Shown here: piece by piece, positions 1 to 10,286 of the stretch
Layout: every line of letters starts with the position of its first letter
How positions within the stretch are numbered: the first letter of the stretch is position 1
Made by a program: the position numbers and the translations under genes
The notes under the pieces: generated by a model
The model's input: the letters and a program-made list of their open reading frames with translations, nothing else
Databases searched by the model: none
What the model was told of the DNA's origin: nothing
Source of the DNA: Cristatella mucedo
Lineage: Eukaryota; Bryozoa; Phylactolaemata; Cristatellidae
Reading direction: 5' to 3'
Assembly (NCBI GenBank): GCA_009760855.2
Contig: WPIO01000083.1
Coordinates: forward strand, 310,001-374,000
Length of the DNA: 64,000 nt

Positions 1-2140
1 GGTTTGGCTTGGCTAGCGCGATTGCCGGTTGAACGAAACCTTTCTGCCTCAGCCCCCACCACTCGCGGCCCCAAAACCCGAGTCCCAAACTCCGAGCACT
101 CCGTGCATCCTTATAAACAAGGAATCGCTAGGACATTGGCATCGACGATTTCGCCGGTCAAGCCTTCCATCATTTCCCCGCTAAGCGAGCCAGAGCCCTA
201 GTAAAAACTGAACACTGCATACTGCACTCGGGAGGCCAAAGGGGCTGCCGGGAAGTTACCCGAGAGACGATCCTCCCCATCGCTTTCCCGGCCTTTTGAT
301 GATTCGTCGATTCGCTTGCTTTTACCCACACTCGAACTCGGGCCGGAGCAGCGCAGGGCCGCGCTGCTCGCAGGCTGGCCAGCTTCGTGAGCTCGAACGT
401 GCCGCCGCGAGAGGTGCCTCCCTCCCTCCACCCCCCCCCCGGCAGGCGCCGTGCGTGGCGCGTGGGCGAGTGGTTCAAGTCGTCAAACCCTTGCTCACTC
501 TGGCACTCTGCCAGCTGCACTATCGAAGCGCGTGTGGACGTCAGCACCGTCAAGGAGCCGCGCCGTCAACACAACCCGGATGTCGTGGCGGCGTCGGCGC
601 CTCGTAGCGAAGCTGTCAATCGCCGCACCCTGGAGGGCGTAACGGACAGCGTTGGGTATGAACGAGTAGACGCTCGGAGAAACTCGGTGCGAAACGGCTG
701 CATAAGCGAAGCGAAAGCTGGTATGCAAGCGCACCACTATGTTTCCACATATTCGCCTAGTAGCTCAACGGAAAGTGGTGGAACAGATCTATGACATAAA
801 CCACTGCTGGTCCAGGCGATGCCGGCAAGTCTGAGAGAATAATACAAAAAAGCTTAAATCTTTTTAATTTCCAATACGATAAAAAGCGCCACCTAATTGA
901 ACACGAAAATCAGCACCTCGACTATTGCGGAGGAAGACAAGTCCTAACTTAAGTTTCAGTGCGATCTGCCACTAAGCGAAATTGAAGGCGGCAGCCGGCA
1001 GAGTGAAGATAGCGTCCGGAAATTCCTGAGATGGGGAGACCAATGCACTTGAAGAGCGACCAGCGTCTATTTAAGATTTATCGTTGTGCCATTGATCGTG
1101 TGGCTCTCATATCCATTGCCAAGGTGGTGCCGGCGGATGCCGCATGGCGGGTTTTCGGTTTAGTTCGTCGTCAATAAGAGGATTGCGTGATATGAGTAAG
1201 CAGCGAGCTACGGATGTGTAGATGCATACAAACTAAAAGCGCGGTATCCCAAGGACTGAGTTTGTGCAGAAGCACAGCACGCAGTTTATGAGCACGTGAT
1301 TGAGAGTCAAATCAGCCGTAGTGCGAGGCAGTACCCACGGAGGACACAGCAGTTAAGATGGGTACGACGGAGCAAGCGGGCGAAGTGCCCTAATGTTGAA
1401 TTGCAGAATCTCGAAGTCGATTCGCTGCTAGATGGTTGGGAGCCACTGAAAATCGGAGAGAAGCGGTTTAGCGTTTTCACGTTCTCTGACCTTTTCGGAA
1501 GATAAAAGTACAATCAGGTATCGCTTAACTTTGCGAGATAATTTAACTGCCCGGGGTTCGACAGGCGTTTCAACGGTGTGCACGATTTTCGGTCCCCCGC
1601 TCGAAGCGCCATTTTGTCGCAATTTTCGTCGGCTGGCGAGCAGTAGGCACGGAAATTAATCTTACATATGCATAAGTCAAATGGTGCCAGATGAAGTCAA
1701 AACTTTCTGCAGCCCTACGATTCGTGCTGTGAAAGAGAGTGTGCGCAGTCCACGGGAGTTGCTCTCCTCTGTGAGAAAAACCTTGCCACTCCTCCTACTC
1801 CTCCCAGTCTTCATCGGCGAAGAAGGTCTTTGGATTTTCTTTTAGCATTTCAAAGTTGCTGCTTTACTGCGACTGCCGCCAAAGACCTCTCACTCGTTCA
1901 GAAACTCGCAGGTGCCTAGAAAAGCAGCGGTGGACGGCTCCGGGGAAATAACTCACCTGCCTCGTCCTGCTGACTGGCCGTCGGATGAGGTGCCTCTGGT
2001 CGCTGGCTGCAGGTGGCGTATTCATTGCAGCCAAGGGTCCAAATTGCAATTAAAAGAAAGCATTCTCAAGGCGTTCAGAACGCAGGACGCTGGGATTCTG
2101 CTTGGGCTCGGAAGCGCACATTTAAAGCCGGCGCCTGTAT
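1..2140. other. Unassigned sequence
   Basis: No feature could be supported here. The first 800 bases are moderately GC-rich and contain only short reading frames without recognisable motifs. The rest is mixed-composition sequence with no repeat matching the families seen elsewhere in the window. Confidence 0.5.
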
Positions 2141-2145
2141 CCTTT

Positions 2146-2208
2146 CCAGCACATTTAAAGGGCCTTGAAAGAGATTCAGTTCTCTCATGGCGCTGCACCA
2201 ATCGACGT
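2146..2208 (+). repeat. LINE A / SINE B 3' tail fragment
   Basis: An isolated copy of the 3' tail shared by SINE family B and LINE A: 'cacatttaaagggccttgaa' followed by 'agagattcagttctctcatg'. The AGAGA...TCTCT stem and the flanking G/C-rich arms match the tail copies near 32000 and 46975. No tRNA-like head is visible, so it cannot be assigned to one of the two families. Confidence 0.6.
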
Positions 2209-2690
2209 GTGCATAGAATTTGCAATGCGAGTGAGTCCGCGATAAAGTGAGGAGCCAGTCTCGTAGACGCAAGTCTGTCACGTCACTCTAAAGTTTTTCC
2301 TTTTGCGATATTTACAGTACTATTACGAGTATACAGCCACGATGAGTGTCTTGTCAAAAACGGAGGAGACAATTTACTAATGTGGGTTTGTAGGTATAAC
2401 CTACACAAGCATAATTGAAATTGATCGACGAATTTTGCATCGAGTTCTAAAGTATTTGATAGCTTTTATATATTTAATAAATAAAAAACTTTTGAGGAAT
2501 ATTAGAAACGGTCCTCATCAAAGTATCTTGAACGCCTTAAATTTAAAAGTTGATTTTCTCGATTTTTCGCGGGTACGCGTAAGTGTGTCATTGTTATTTC
2601 TACATTGCGCTGAGAACAGGAGAACGGAGTTCCGCGGTGGAGACGGGGGTCGGTAGTAGGGGGAGGGGTGATGGCGCCGCGATGGCGAAC

Positions 2691-2830
2691 GAACCCACGA
2701 CCTTGGTCCCGAGGTCGTGGGTTCGATTCCTGCGGTGGGCGATTCTGTATCGCCACTGCAAGCGGTGGTGATAGCCGTAAAACTCTTCTGTCACTATACA
2801 AAAATAGGCTGTTAAATCAGCTATGATTTA
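2691..2830 (+). mobile_element. SINE family A, 3' part with inverted B box
   Basis: The B-box region ('ggtcgtgggttcgattcctg') is followed by the family A body ('gcaagcggtggtgatagcc') and tail ('aggctgttaaatcagcta'), which also occur near 3299 and 25433. The A-box half is missing. In its place is a 12-bp inverted copy of the B box (2691-2702 against 2713-2724), so the sequence can fold into a hairpin. tRNA-headed SINEs carry internal Pol III promoters; this one probably lacks a usable one. Confidence 0.8.
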
Positions 2831-2839
2831 TTTTTTATT

Positions 2840-3295
2840 TAGGGGCAAAATTGGCCCGGCCCTTATCGGAGCGGGTGGGGCGGCTTCTTGGACCACCGGT
2901 CTATACCAGGCCTGGACAGGAGCCGGAGCAGTTTGGCTGAAGCACGAGCAAGGGCTTCTTTCATAGGTCGACTTTATTTTCAAAAGCTCGCTTCGCTTAG
3001 ATTAATGAAGTTATCGATCCCTGAAATCGCCGAGTGCCTTACCCGGTAAGGCACTCGGCGATTACGGTAATCGATAGGGATAAGTGATCATGCTTACCCC
3101 TCGGGGACCTAATGGCAAACGAGGTCGAGGTTGGTAGGCAACTCGCACCGCATCAGACCTTCCACCAGTCAAAGATGCGACTTTAAAGAAACTTGATAAA
3201 TTAACCCACGCGAGTAGGTAGAATCCATCTTGAGCTGTCTATACGTTTCACAATGACGCCCGAAATCGGCGATCGTACGCCTACTGATAATATCT
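2840..3295. other. Spacer containing a 39-bp palindrome
   Basis: No gene is seen. The only clear structure is a perfect palindrome: a 19-bp arm (3025-3043), one central base (3044) and the complementary arm (3045-3063). The right arm reads 'ggtaaggcactcggcgatt', which resembles the A-box part of the tRNA-like SINE heads in this window. Confidence 0.8.
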
Positions 3296-3298
3296 AGG

Positions 3299-3465
3299 GC
3301 CGTGATAGCCCAGGAAGTAAAGTGCTCGCTCTTAACGACCGAGGTCGTGGGTTGGAATCCTGCAGGGGGCGATCCTTTCTTGCCAACTGCAAGCGGTGGT
3401 GATAGCTGTTAATGCTCTTCTGCTGGTGTAAAAATGAGGCTGTTAAATCCGCTAATATTTATTAG
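3299..3465 (+). mobile_element. SINE family A, near full length
   Basis: Contains a tRNA-like A box ('agtaaagtgctcgct'), a B box ('gaggtcgtgggttggaatcc'), the family A body ('caactgcaagcggtggtgat') and the tail ('aggctgttaaatccgct'). The family layout is deduced by comparison with the copies at 25433, 39897, 45115 and 55855. Transcription would be by RNA polymerase III; this copy is diverged and presumed inactive. Confidence 0.85.
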
Positions 3466-3483
3466 CGAATAATTATTATCCGC

Positions 3484-3530
3484 TGATATTATTATTACTG
3501 TTATTGTTATTATTATTATTATTATTATTA
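3484..3530. repeat. (ATT)n microsatellite
   Basis: Imperfect then perfect TTA/ATT triplets. Runs of this type follow LINE and SINE 3' ends in this window, so it may mark an old insertion, although the neighbouring SINE ends about 20 bases earlier. Confidence 0.9.
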
Positions 3531-3630
3531 ACACAGCGATATCTGAATAGCGAGCTCAATTGACACGTTAAGTTGAAACTCTTTGATTCTCGATTAAGCA
3601 GCAGTTGGCTTGCTCGAGCCATAGTATGAT

Positions 3631-3790
3631 AACATAATTCAGTTGAACGGCACCCTAAGAGAACTTAATCTCTAGCCAGGCGCTACACGAATGCCACAGG
3701 GCTCAAACCCACAACCTCGGTCGTCAAATGCATTCTCATTGACCTCGGTGATTAAAGGCGAGCCCCTTAACCGCTGGGCCAAACCGGCGA
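3631..3790 (-). mobile_element. SINE family B
   Basis: On the minus strand the copy starts with a tRNA-like A box ('ggcccagcggttaaggggct'). It continues with a short insert typical of family B ('gaggtcaatgagaatgcatt'), a B box ('ggttgtgggtttgagccctg') and the LINE-like tail ('tagagattaagttctcttag'). The tail matches the 3' end of LINE A, so this family is probably mobilised by that LINE. Confidence 0.85.
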
Positions 3791-4201
3791 TGATGTCGAG
3801 ATGAGTCGAACGAGTCTTTCTACCTACCCAAGTGCAAAACACGGCGCGTAACGTGCGCCACCACCGCAGCTCTAGGCGGCTCCACAATGCGCCTGATACG
3901 ACAAGCGGTGGCGTGTGCAGAAAGATAGTCTCAGTGTTCACGCCCAACTCACTAGCGAACGCCTTGACTATGACAACAGGGAGGCGTCAACCACTGCGTC
4001 GCGCTGGCTGGGGCACACCGCGTGCAATGCGAGTGCGAGCAAGAAGCAGCCATCGTCAACTGCTTTGCCGACATCAAGATCAGAGCATATTTCGAGAGCT
4101 ACTTGCTGAGTTGACCCGAGGCATGCGATGAACAAATGAGCTTATATTCTGCGATTAGTTATCGTTGATTTGCAGTCGAATCGCAGTCATCGAATCTATA
4201 G
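3791..4201. other. Unassigned sequence
   Basis: No coding stretch, RNA gene or repeat could be supported in this interval. Confidence 0.4.
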
Positions 4202-4396
4202 CTGACAAGCACAGGGCTACCATGCTTTGGGCAACCGTGTCTTAACGGAGACGGTGAGATCAATGGTCTGCAGGCAATAATCAAGAAAATGAATGAGCTG
4301 GCGTACTATCGACATTACTGGCGTCGTAAGGTTCACCTCGCACTGGTTGCTTCATTCGAGAATGGCGTTCTCGATATTGGACGAAATTCACTTTGA
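4202..4396 (+). pseudogene. Coding-like remnant with EF-hand-like segment
   Basis: An open frame of 64 codons from just after a TAG to a TGA, with no start codon needed (exon or relic). It contains 'LNGDGEINGLQAIIKKM', which resembles an EF-hand calcium loop followed by a helix, but the canonical first Asp and last Glu are replaced by Cys and Gln. Codon use and composition look more protein-like than the flanks. The family is not recognised. It lies just upstream of a SINE B tail and of further coding-like pieces, so it may belong to the broken unit reaching 5948. Confidence 0.3.
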
Positions 4397-4448
4397 TCTA
4401 CGATGTCGTTGCCTCAGGGGTACTGTATGCTAGTCTTCAACTTTTAAT

Positions 4449-4526
4449 GGTCGTGGGCTCGAGCCCAGCGGCATATGTAAAGCGCCTGGATCGAGTTTAG
4501 GTTCTCTTTAGGTGTTTGAAAAAATG
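4449..4526 (+). mobile_element. SINE family B, 3' half
   Basis: B box ('ggtcgtgggctcgagccc') followed by the family B tail ('tgtaaagcgcctggatcgag', 'gttctctttaggtgtttgaa'). The head is missing. It separates two coding-like stretches (4202-4396 and 4520-4651), so it may have inserted into an older gene or element. Confidence 0.75.
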
Positions 4527-4651
4527 GCATTTATTTCGAAGTGGCTATTGGCTCGTGCAAGCGAGACACCAAGCTGCTTAGCAAGCAGAAGGAGATCACC
4601 CAGGACCTCAATCAACGAGCAATTTACAGGTCGAGGCGAGTCACCGCTTGA
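4520..4651 (+). pseudogene. Coding-like remnant, unknown family
   Basis: An open frame of about 43 codons ending at TGA 4649-4651. It reads through 'NGIYFEVAIGS' and a charged, helix-prone stretch 'KLLSKQKEITQDLNQR'. It is directly downstream of the SINE B tail and upstream of the GA tract. I do not recognise the family; it may be part of the broken unit 4202-5948. Confidence 0.3.
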
Positions 4652-4762
4652 ATAAAGAGATAGCGCTCGCTCTCGCCCTGGCGACGAGCGCTAGTCGTCG
4701 TCCTGGCTCGCATTGCACTGCGAAATTAATATGTTCAGCCAGCGCGACGGTCGAGGTCGCTC

Positions 4763-4890
4763 AGAGAGAGAGAGAGAGAGAGAGGGGGGGAGGGAGAGAG
4801 AGAGAGAGAGGGGAGAGAGGGGGAGGGAGCGAGAGGGAGGGAGAGAGAGAGAGGGGGAGAGAGGGAGGGAGAGAGAAGGAGGGAGAGGGA

Positions 4891-4969
<79 letters not shown>
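4763..4969. repeat. (GA)n tract with G-rich interruptions
   Basis: About 200 bases of GA dinucleotides interrupted by GGGAGG-type blocks. The frames it opens encode only Arg-Glu or Leu-Ser repeats and are not genes. All-purine strands of this kind can form triplex DNA. Confidence 0.95.
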
Positions 4970-4972
<3 letters not shown>

Positions 4973-4973
4973 G

Positions 4974-5948
4974 ATGGCTGAGCAGCACGCTGATGCAAAG
5001 CAGCTTTCCGTCCGCGAGTTAGCAATTCAAGTCCACCCTTGTCTCGTTCCTGTCGGAGGGAAATCTGCTCAGCACGATCGATCAGAGCGAGCTATGGCAG
5101 GCATTGCCGAAAGAAGACCAGACTGTTCTGATGGCCATGCGCTTGGTAGAGGTCACCGTCCAGGCACCGAAATACCTGCATGAAAGTGGCCCTGATCCTG
5201 CCTGACCTGCAGGCCGAGGTCGAAGACTTGTGTCGCACTCGCGGGATTGACGCACCGCACATAAACGAGCGCTAGGTTACGTCCGACGTCGTAAGGCCTC
5301 GTCTAGATGAACACGCGCATGAACATGCACGAACGCACTTTTCATGTCGACTTATTCGACGCGCGATTGACAACAGGTCCTCATTTATAACAGCTTCACA
5401 GTAAACTCTGAGTCTATGTAGACGTTGCTCTTTGGATGGGTGAATATCATAGCCAGTAATGTCGTTACCTCGTGACCAGTTTGCTGCCTTTGGTTCGGAT
5501 AAACTCCTCGTGGATCTCGGACGCAGGTTGCATCCCATCTACTATCATGACAAGGAGCAAATCCTACAGAACCAGCAGATGTCTAATTTGCGCCCAAGCG
5601 TGGACGCGTAAGAGATACTGGAGAATGTCAACACATCGCCTGAACTCTCCATTATTGTGGCACCGTCCGGAAGTGCCGCAGCGGCTACCGCCCTGTTAAC
5701 AAACCGGTGCGCCTGATCTGACGCTGTCAGCGTCGACTGATTTAGCCGAGCCCGTTTTCCAAGCTTTCAAGTTTGTTAAAGCCCGTACGTCTATTGAGGC
5801 CCGAAAGGTTATTACGTAAGCCCGTTTTCTCACGGCGATGCTCGCCGATCATCTTGATGACGCCATTTTGCTGTTTGTCGAAAAGGATTCAGCTGCTGCC
5901 GTCGCCGCCGATGAAATTAAGTTCTACTTGAACTCGACGAGCGAGTGA
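4974..5948 (+). pseudogene. Broken gene or element ORF, gag-like in character
   Basis: A strong-context ATG (aagATGg, 4974) opens 'MAEQHADAKQLSVRELAI'. A frame change near 5022 continues it as 'FKSTLVSFLSEGN...ELWQALPKEDQTVLMAMRL', then 'VQAPKYLHESGPDPA', TGA, and in another frame 'DLQAEVEDLCRTRGIDAPH'. A second block from an ATG at about 5459 reads 'LLVDLGRRLHPIYYHDKEQI', passes a TAA near 5609, changes frame near 5710, and ends 'VAADEIKFYLNSTSE' at TGA 5946-5948 after another TAA near 5817. Between the blocks (about 5280-5470) the minus strand is the coding-like one ('HPSKEQRLHRLRVYCEAV'), suggesting an inverted segment. Alternating helical and acidic segments suggest a structural ORF of a retroelement, but no diagnostic motif is present. 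The family is unknown and the copy is clearly inactive. Confidence 0.45.
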
Positions 5949-5974
5949 CGAGTGTGATTCTCGGCAGTTTAGTT

Positions 5975-6030
5975 TTTTATTTTCGCCCCCCGCATGAAAA
6001 ATCCTGGCTCCGCCCCTGACTGAGCCTCGA
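5975..6030 (-). repeat. GGCGGAGCCAGGATTTTT repeat terminus
   Basis: On the minus strand this reads 'aggggcggagccaggatttt' followed by T's and 'catgcggggggcg'. Close matches to the GCCAGGATTT core occur at 18607-18625, 38600 and 47513, so it is a dispersed terminus or fragment rather than unique sequence. Confidence 0.5.
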
Positions 6031-6039
6031 TCTGGCTCA

Positions 6040-6930
6040 ATCGGTTGAGGCAGCAAGCGCGGGCCTGGAAATCGGCGGCGGCGGTGGGTGGCCGGCGCAA
6101 CAGCGTTTCGCTCAAGGCAACATCGTTCTGCTCTCAGTGCCACCACGGCCGGCCGTCGGTCCTTTCTTATTTCAAGACATCGTCGATGTCACTAGCGGAT
6201 GCTTGCAGACCACGTGAACAAACGGACACAAACGGACTACCGCGCGGAAGCTACCGCGGAAGTTGCCGCGAGTGGACTTCGACGCTGGTCACTAGGCTCG
6301 CGTGACTCAAGGCAGCCGAAAAGAGGTCACTCGGCAGCGGCAACACTGACATTCCCGAAGTTAGCACGATCTACAGAGACGGCTTAGGTAGCGATCGAGG
6401 CACCTAGGCTTCAGGGATTGGACAGCGTGTGCCGTTTCTTACATGGAACGATTGCCTGCTCGCAACGCGGCACGCATCTCACTCGGTCGCAAGAGCCGAT
6501 CGAGCGTCACGTGTTAGGTGCAGCCTTCGCGATTGCGGCGGCGCAGAGCGAGCGCCTGCGCACGTCCTACCGTACGCAGGAAGCTGTCTCGCCAAAAGCG
6601 AATTTGGTTTTCACGATGCACTCTCATTTCCTCTTTGCCACACTCTGTTTTGGAGCGATTGCGTACCTTCAAAGAGAGTGGCGTCGGCTGTCGCAGCATC
6701 TTCGTGCGCAGTATAAACTAATTTCGCGGAGCTTCCTGTGCCCCGGCGGTTTCGCTATTAGCATCGCATTATCGACTTGCATCCAGCAGCTCGCGCGCGT
6801 CGTGTGACAAACGAGTGAAAGCTCTGGCATCTTTCGAAGATGTCGCACTCTCCCTCACTCTCGCGCATCGCGGCTGCGACCGCGGCCCGCTGCAGCGGAC
6901 GACGGAGCCGCGCGCGTTCGCGAGAGTCTG
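6040..6930. other. Unassigned GC-moderate sequence
   Basis: One open frame of 129 codons (6418-6807, plus) is present but shows no recognisable motif and no compelling coding character. No repeats matched. A tRNA-like word ('ctggctcaatcggttgaggc') near 6032 lacks a B box. Confidence 0.4.
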
Positions 6931-6970
6931 AGCGCTGCGTCCAGGAGCGGCTCTTAGCGAGAGTCTGAGC
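6931..6970. repeat. 40-bp direct repeat, copy 1
   Basis: Starts 'agcgctgcgtccaggagcgg' and matches 7272-7311 at 38 of 40 bases. The two starts are 341 bases apart. Its shorter word 'cgagagtctgagcg' also occurs once just upstream, near 6920. Confidence 0.9.
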
Positions 6971-7271
6971 GAGACGAGATCCTTCATTCTTGTGCGCAGC
7001 AGGGCCGCTGCGCTTCACCTTCGCGCGCATCGGATAACGCCATGTAACCAGTAATGCAATATGGAGATTAAGTTTGTAGCAAGAATCCAGACTGGCTCAA
7101 CAAATACGATTGATTTTATTTTTCCTTCAAAGCCAAGAAGATCTTCTGCTTCCCATGCTTCATTTTCCCTTCTCAGCACCTTTCGGGTGATACCGTGATA
7201 CCGTCGGTATGGACAAATTCGTTAACCAGAGGTTCAAACACTAGAAGGGAACTGTTTGAAAAACAGTTCTT

Positions 7272-7311
7272 AGCGCTGCTTCCAGGAGCGGCTCTCAGCG
7301 AGAGTCTGAGC
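7272..7311. repeat. 40-bp direct repeat, copy 2
   Basis: Starts 'agcgctgcttccaggagcgg'; second copy of the repeat at 6931-6970. The sequence between the two copies is not obviously duplicated, so this looks like a dispersed short repeat or the ends of a small element. Confidence 0.9.
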
Positions 7312-7480
7312 ATGCGGAGCCGTCGACTGACGAAGGAGAGTAAAGATGGCGCTCGGCCGCCGCCTCTGCACGCTGCTAATGAATCATGAGGATACGCAAA
7401 AGACGGCGGAGCTCTTCATTGTAGGCAAGTGCATCAGTATATCAGTACATCAGCGACCGCGTGCACTCAGATCAGTACGC

Positions 7481-8316
7481 GACAAATAGGTCCCGCCGAT
7501 TAGGTCCTGGGCCAATAGGTACCGCCAAGTAGGTAGTGAGACAATTAGGTCCGAGCGCAAATGGGTACTGGACGTCTAGCTCCATAAAAAAGATCGATTC
7601 TTGAACGTATTCAGGTCCAACGCGTTAGCAATATAACGAAATTAAATCGCATTATAGTTTTATTGTAATAGTTTCAATATAACGTTAATTATTATGTTAA
7701 ATAATTATTTTTAAAATTTATTATAAGATGCATTTACCATGTAGTGGTTAATTCTTAATCCACCAGGAAGTTGTGAGATAGACCTCAATGATAGTCCATA
7801 ATGTCGTGATCTACATTACGTTCGGACAATGTTCAAAGTACGATCGTCTGCTTGCTATTTTCTTTGTTTTTTTTATGCCAATGCACCTGCCAGTTCATAC
7901 TGTTCGTACTGCAAATCTCGGCTCTTCTGATTTGTCTCTACCCGTTCCTGAAACGCACAAATTGATGGATGCTTCACATCGAATTACGTTTGAAGACGCC
8001 GATGCGTAGATTCTGCGTGATTTGTTTGATCTTGATCCTTGAGAACCCGGTCGACCACAACTTAATTATCTGAGTTGTTATTTTTACGCCAATTTACCGG
8101 TTAACGATCAAACAGTTCTAACTTTTCTCCAATTGTTATCGTCGCTGGGGCGTGTTAGCATTAAGAATTAAAGATTGACGTCTTTCCGTCACACCAAGCA
8201 GTTCTTACTCTTTGATTTATAACCCTTTTTAAGCTCTCTGAAGTGCGGCAATAAGAATTAGATACCGTAGTCTTTACGTAGCAGGTGCGGGACCTAGTCG
8301 GCGGGACCTATTTGTC
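7481..8316. mobile_element. DNA-transposon-like element with 27-bp terminal inverted repeats
   Basis: The left end (7481-7507, starting 'gacaaataggtcccgccgat') and right end (8290-8316, ending 'ggcgggacctatttgtc') are inverted copies that agree at 26 of 27 positions. The subterminal left region repeats the word AGGTMC several times (7502, 7517, 7531, 7547), a common transposase-binding layout. The interior holds an open frame (7788-8009) that continues in the same frame past TAG and TGA to about 8170, so a decayed internal ORF is possible. I cannot define a target-site duplication and do not recognise the superfamily. Probably non-autonomous. Confidence 0.75.
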
Positions 8317-10286
8317 TCGCTTCGCACCTAGATTGAGTTCGCACTTTTGCACAACAGTGAAATCCTCGCTGGCCGGCTCGAGCGCACGTCGAGGCGGTCG
8401 TCGCGTGCGCACGAGGCGGCGCAGGCGGCGCAGGCGGCGCAGGCGGCCCGCGCGCTACTCCCCCCGAGCTACGCTCACCGCCGAGGCCTGTCGAAGTCAA
8501 GCGACCCGCCGCCGGTGGTGCCACGCCCTACGCTAGCGTCCTGCGCGCGACCGTCGGCGCGTCGGCGGTGCCAGCTGCGAGACGCAGCCTCGCTATCCGC
8601 CGGCGGCTCTACGTCGGCTCAACCTGGCGAGCGCGCCCGGTGCCGCAGCCGCCATCGCCGACGTGCAAAGCCCGGGAGGAGCGCGAAATGCTGGCGAAGG
8701 CGCGAGCGTCCGACGGGCCGAGCCCGAGTCGCCTTGCCGCCGCTGGTCCGTCGGCGTGCAGCCGAGGAGGGCGAACAATAAACGCCGGTTTCGCGGCGTT
8801 AGGTCGTGTGGCCCGGGCGACAACGAGCTACGACAGGCCGCCGCCGCAGCGGCGGCGGCCAGAAAGTCCGCGCCAAGACGCACGACGAGATAGCGCGCTC
8901 GCTCGCTCGTCAGACGTCGCGCTCTCGCGCTCCGTTCGAAGGTAGCGCGCGGCGCTGGCTTAGACGCGAAGACAAAGTTCGCGAAGGCGCAATTAGCGCC
9001 CGCTCCTAGAGCGGCCGCCGGGCGCGCGCGCTCCGAGCGAGACAACCGTCGAAGTTGGCCCCATTTTCGCAATGCCAAATAGCCGACGTCGGTGGATGGA
9101 CGCGCGATACGCGGCTTGATATCGAGCGCTCGACGCGTCCAGTCAGCCGGCCGATCGGTGGTCGATAGCGGAGCGAGCTCCGGCGGCGGCGGCGCCGGCC
9201 ACGCCAGCGCCACCGCCCCCCCGCCCGCTTCGCTACGCAGCCGACTTCCGAAGCAGCACCAACCGCAGGGACCTCCGGCCGGCCTCCGCTGGGCAGCGCG
9301 AAGCCGCCGAGCGACTACGCGCGCTGCGCTACCCAGCGTCCTCTGTCCTTTAGAGCCGCTGGGGGCATCGAGAGCACGAGGCGGCTGCACGTTAACCCGT
9401 GTACACGTTGCGGCCCGTCTACGCAGTTATTGTGGCGCGGCATCGTCGTCCCCGGCATAACTCCGCCGCCCCCCCCCCAATGGGGGAGCGGGGGGGGGGG
9501 GTGGTGGTGGCCGCCAGAGCCGTCGAGGCTGCACGACCGTCGCCCTCAACATCTGAGGCTGACTTTCTCCGGATCTGCGCATCTGCATCGCTCGCTCTCG
9601 AACGGTGCAGATGCGCGGCGCTCTGACCGCGCCGGCTGATGACAGGAGCGGGCAGACGCACGTCGCGCGCCAGCGCGAAAGCCAGAGCTCTTTCTTGCGT
9701 GTTTTCTTTCCGAGGTTTCGAGCCTTACTGTGACCTTAGCGTAGCACTCAAACCACGGCGATGGAATTCCACTAAATCCGGGTGCTGCGCGGCGTCGCTT
9801 TGCCGCGTCTCTATTCATCCGTCCGCGAGACTCTCGGCGGCGGCGGCGGCGTCTGCGGCGGCGTTTGCTCTGCGGCGGCGCGCCATTGCTCTCTGCGGGT
9901 CGGGTATCGCCTTCGCTGCCGCGAGACCGACACTTACTCGCACTACTCGATTCTCGCTGGCTGCCTAAGTGGTTTGCAATAGCCGAGCGCAACTGTTGAC
10001 GGCTCGAACCCGACCGCCATTCGTAAATCCCGCATTACGGGCTGCCGCCGGTGTAAGCCACGCGCGCTCTCGCGCTCGCGCGCGCCACCTGCCGGCGCTG
10101 CAATTAGCGGTCGGCCTTCGGGCCGTACATCTGCAGCGCCGACGGAGCCACGATGGAGGGGAGGCGCAGGCCTCGCGACGCCGCGCAGCGCTTGGCGCGT
10201 CGACGCCGCGAGCCGTAGCCTACCTGGCGCCGCTTGCGTCGCAGGTCGGCTGCTACTGCTGTCGGATTCGTAGCGACGCCTGCGGA

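Noticed and set aside
8593-9390. 265-codon minus-strand frame in the CpG block
   Set aside because: Arg/Ala-rich with no motif and no splice or start support; equally open on the opposite strand.
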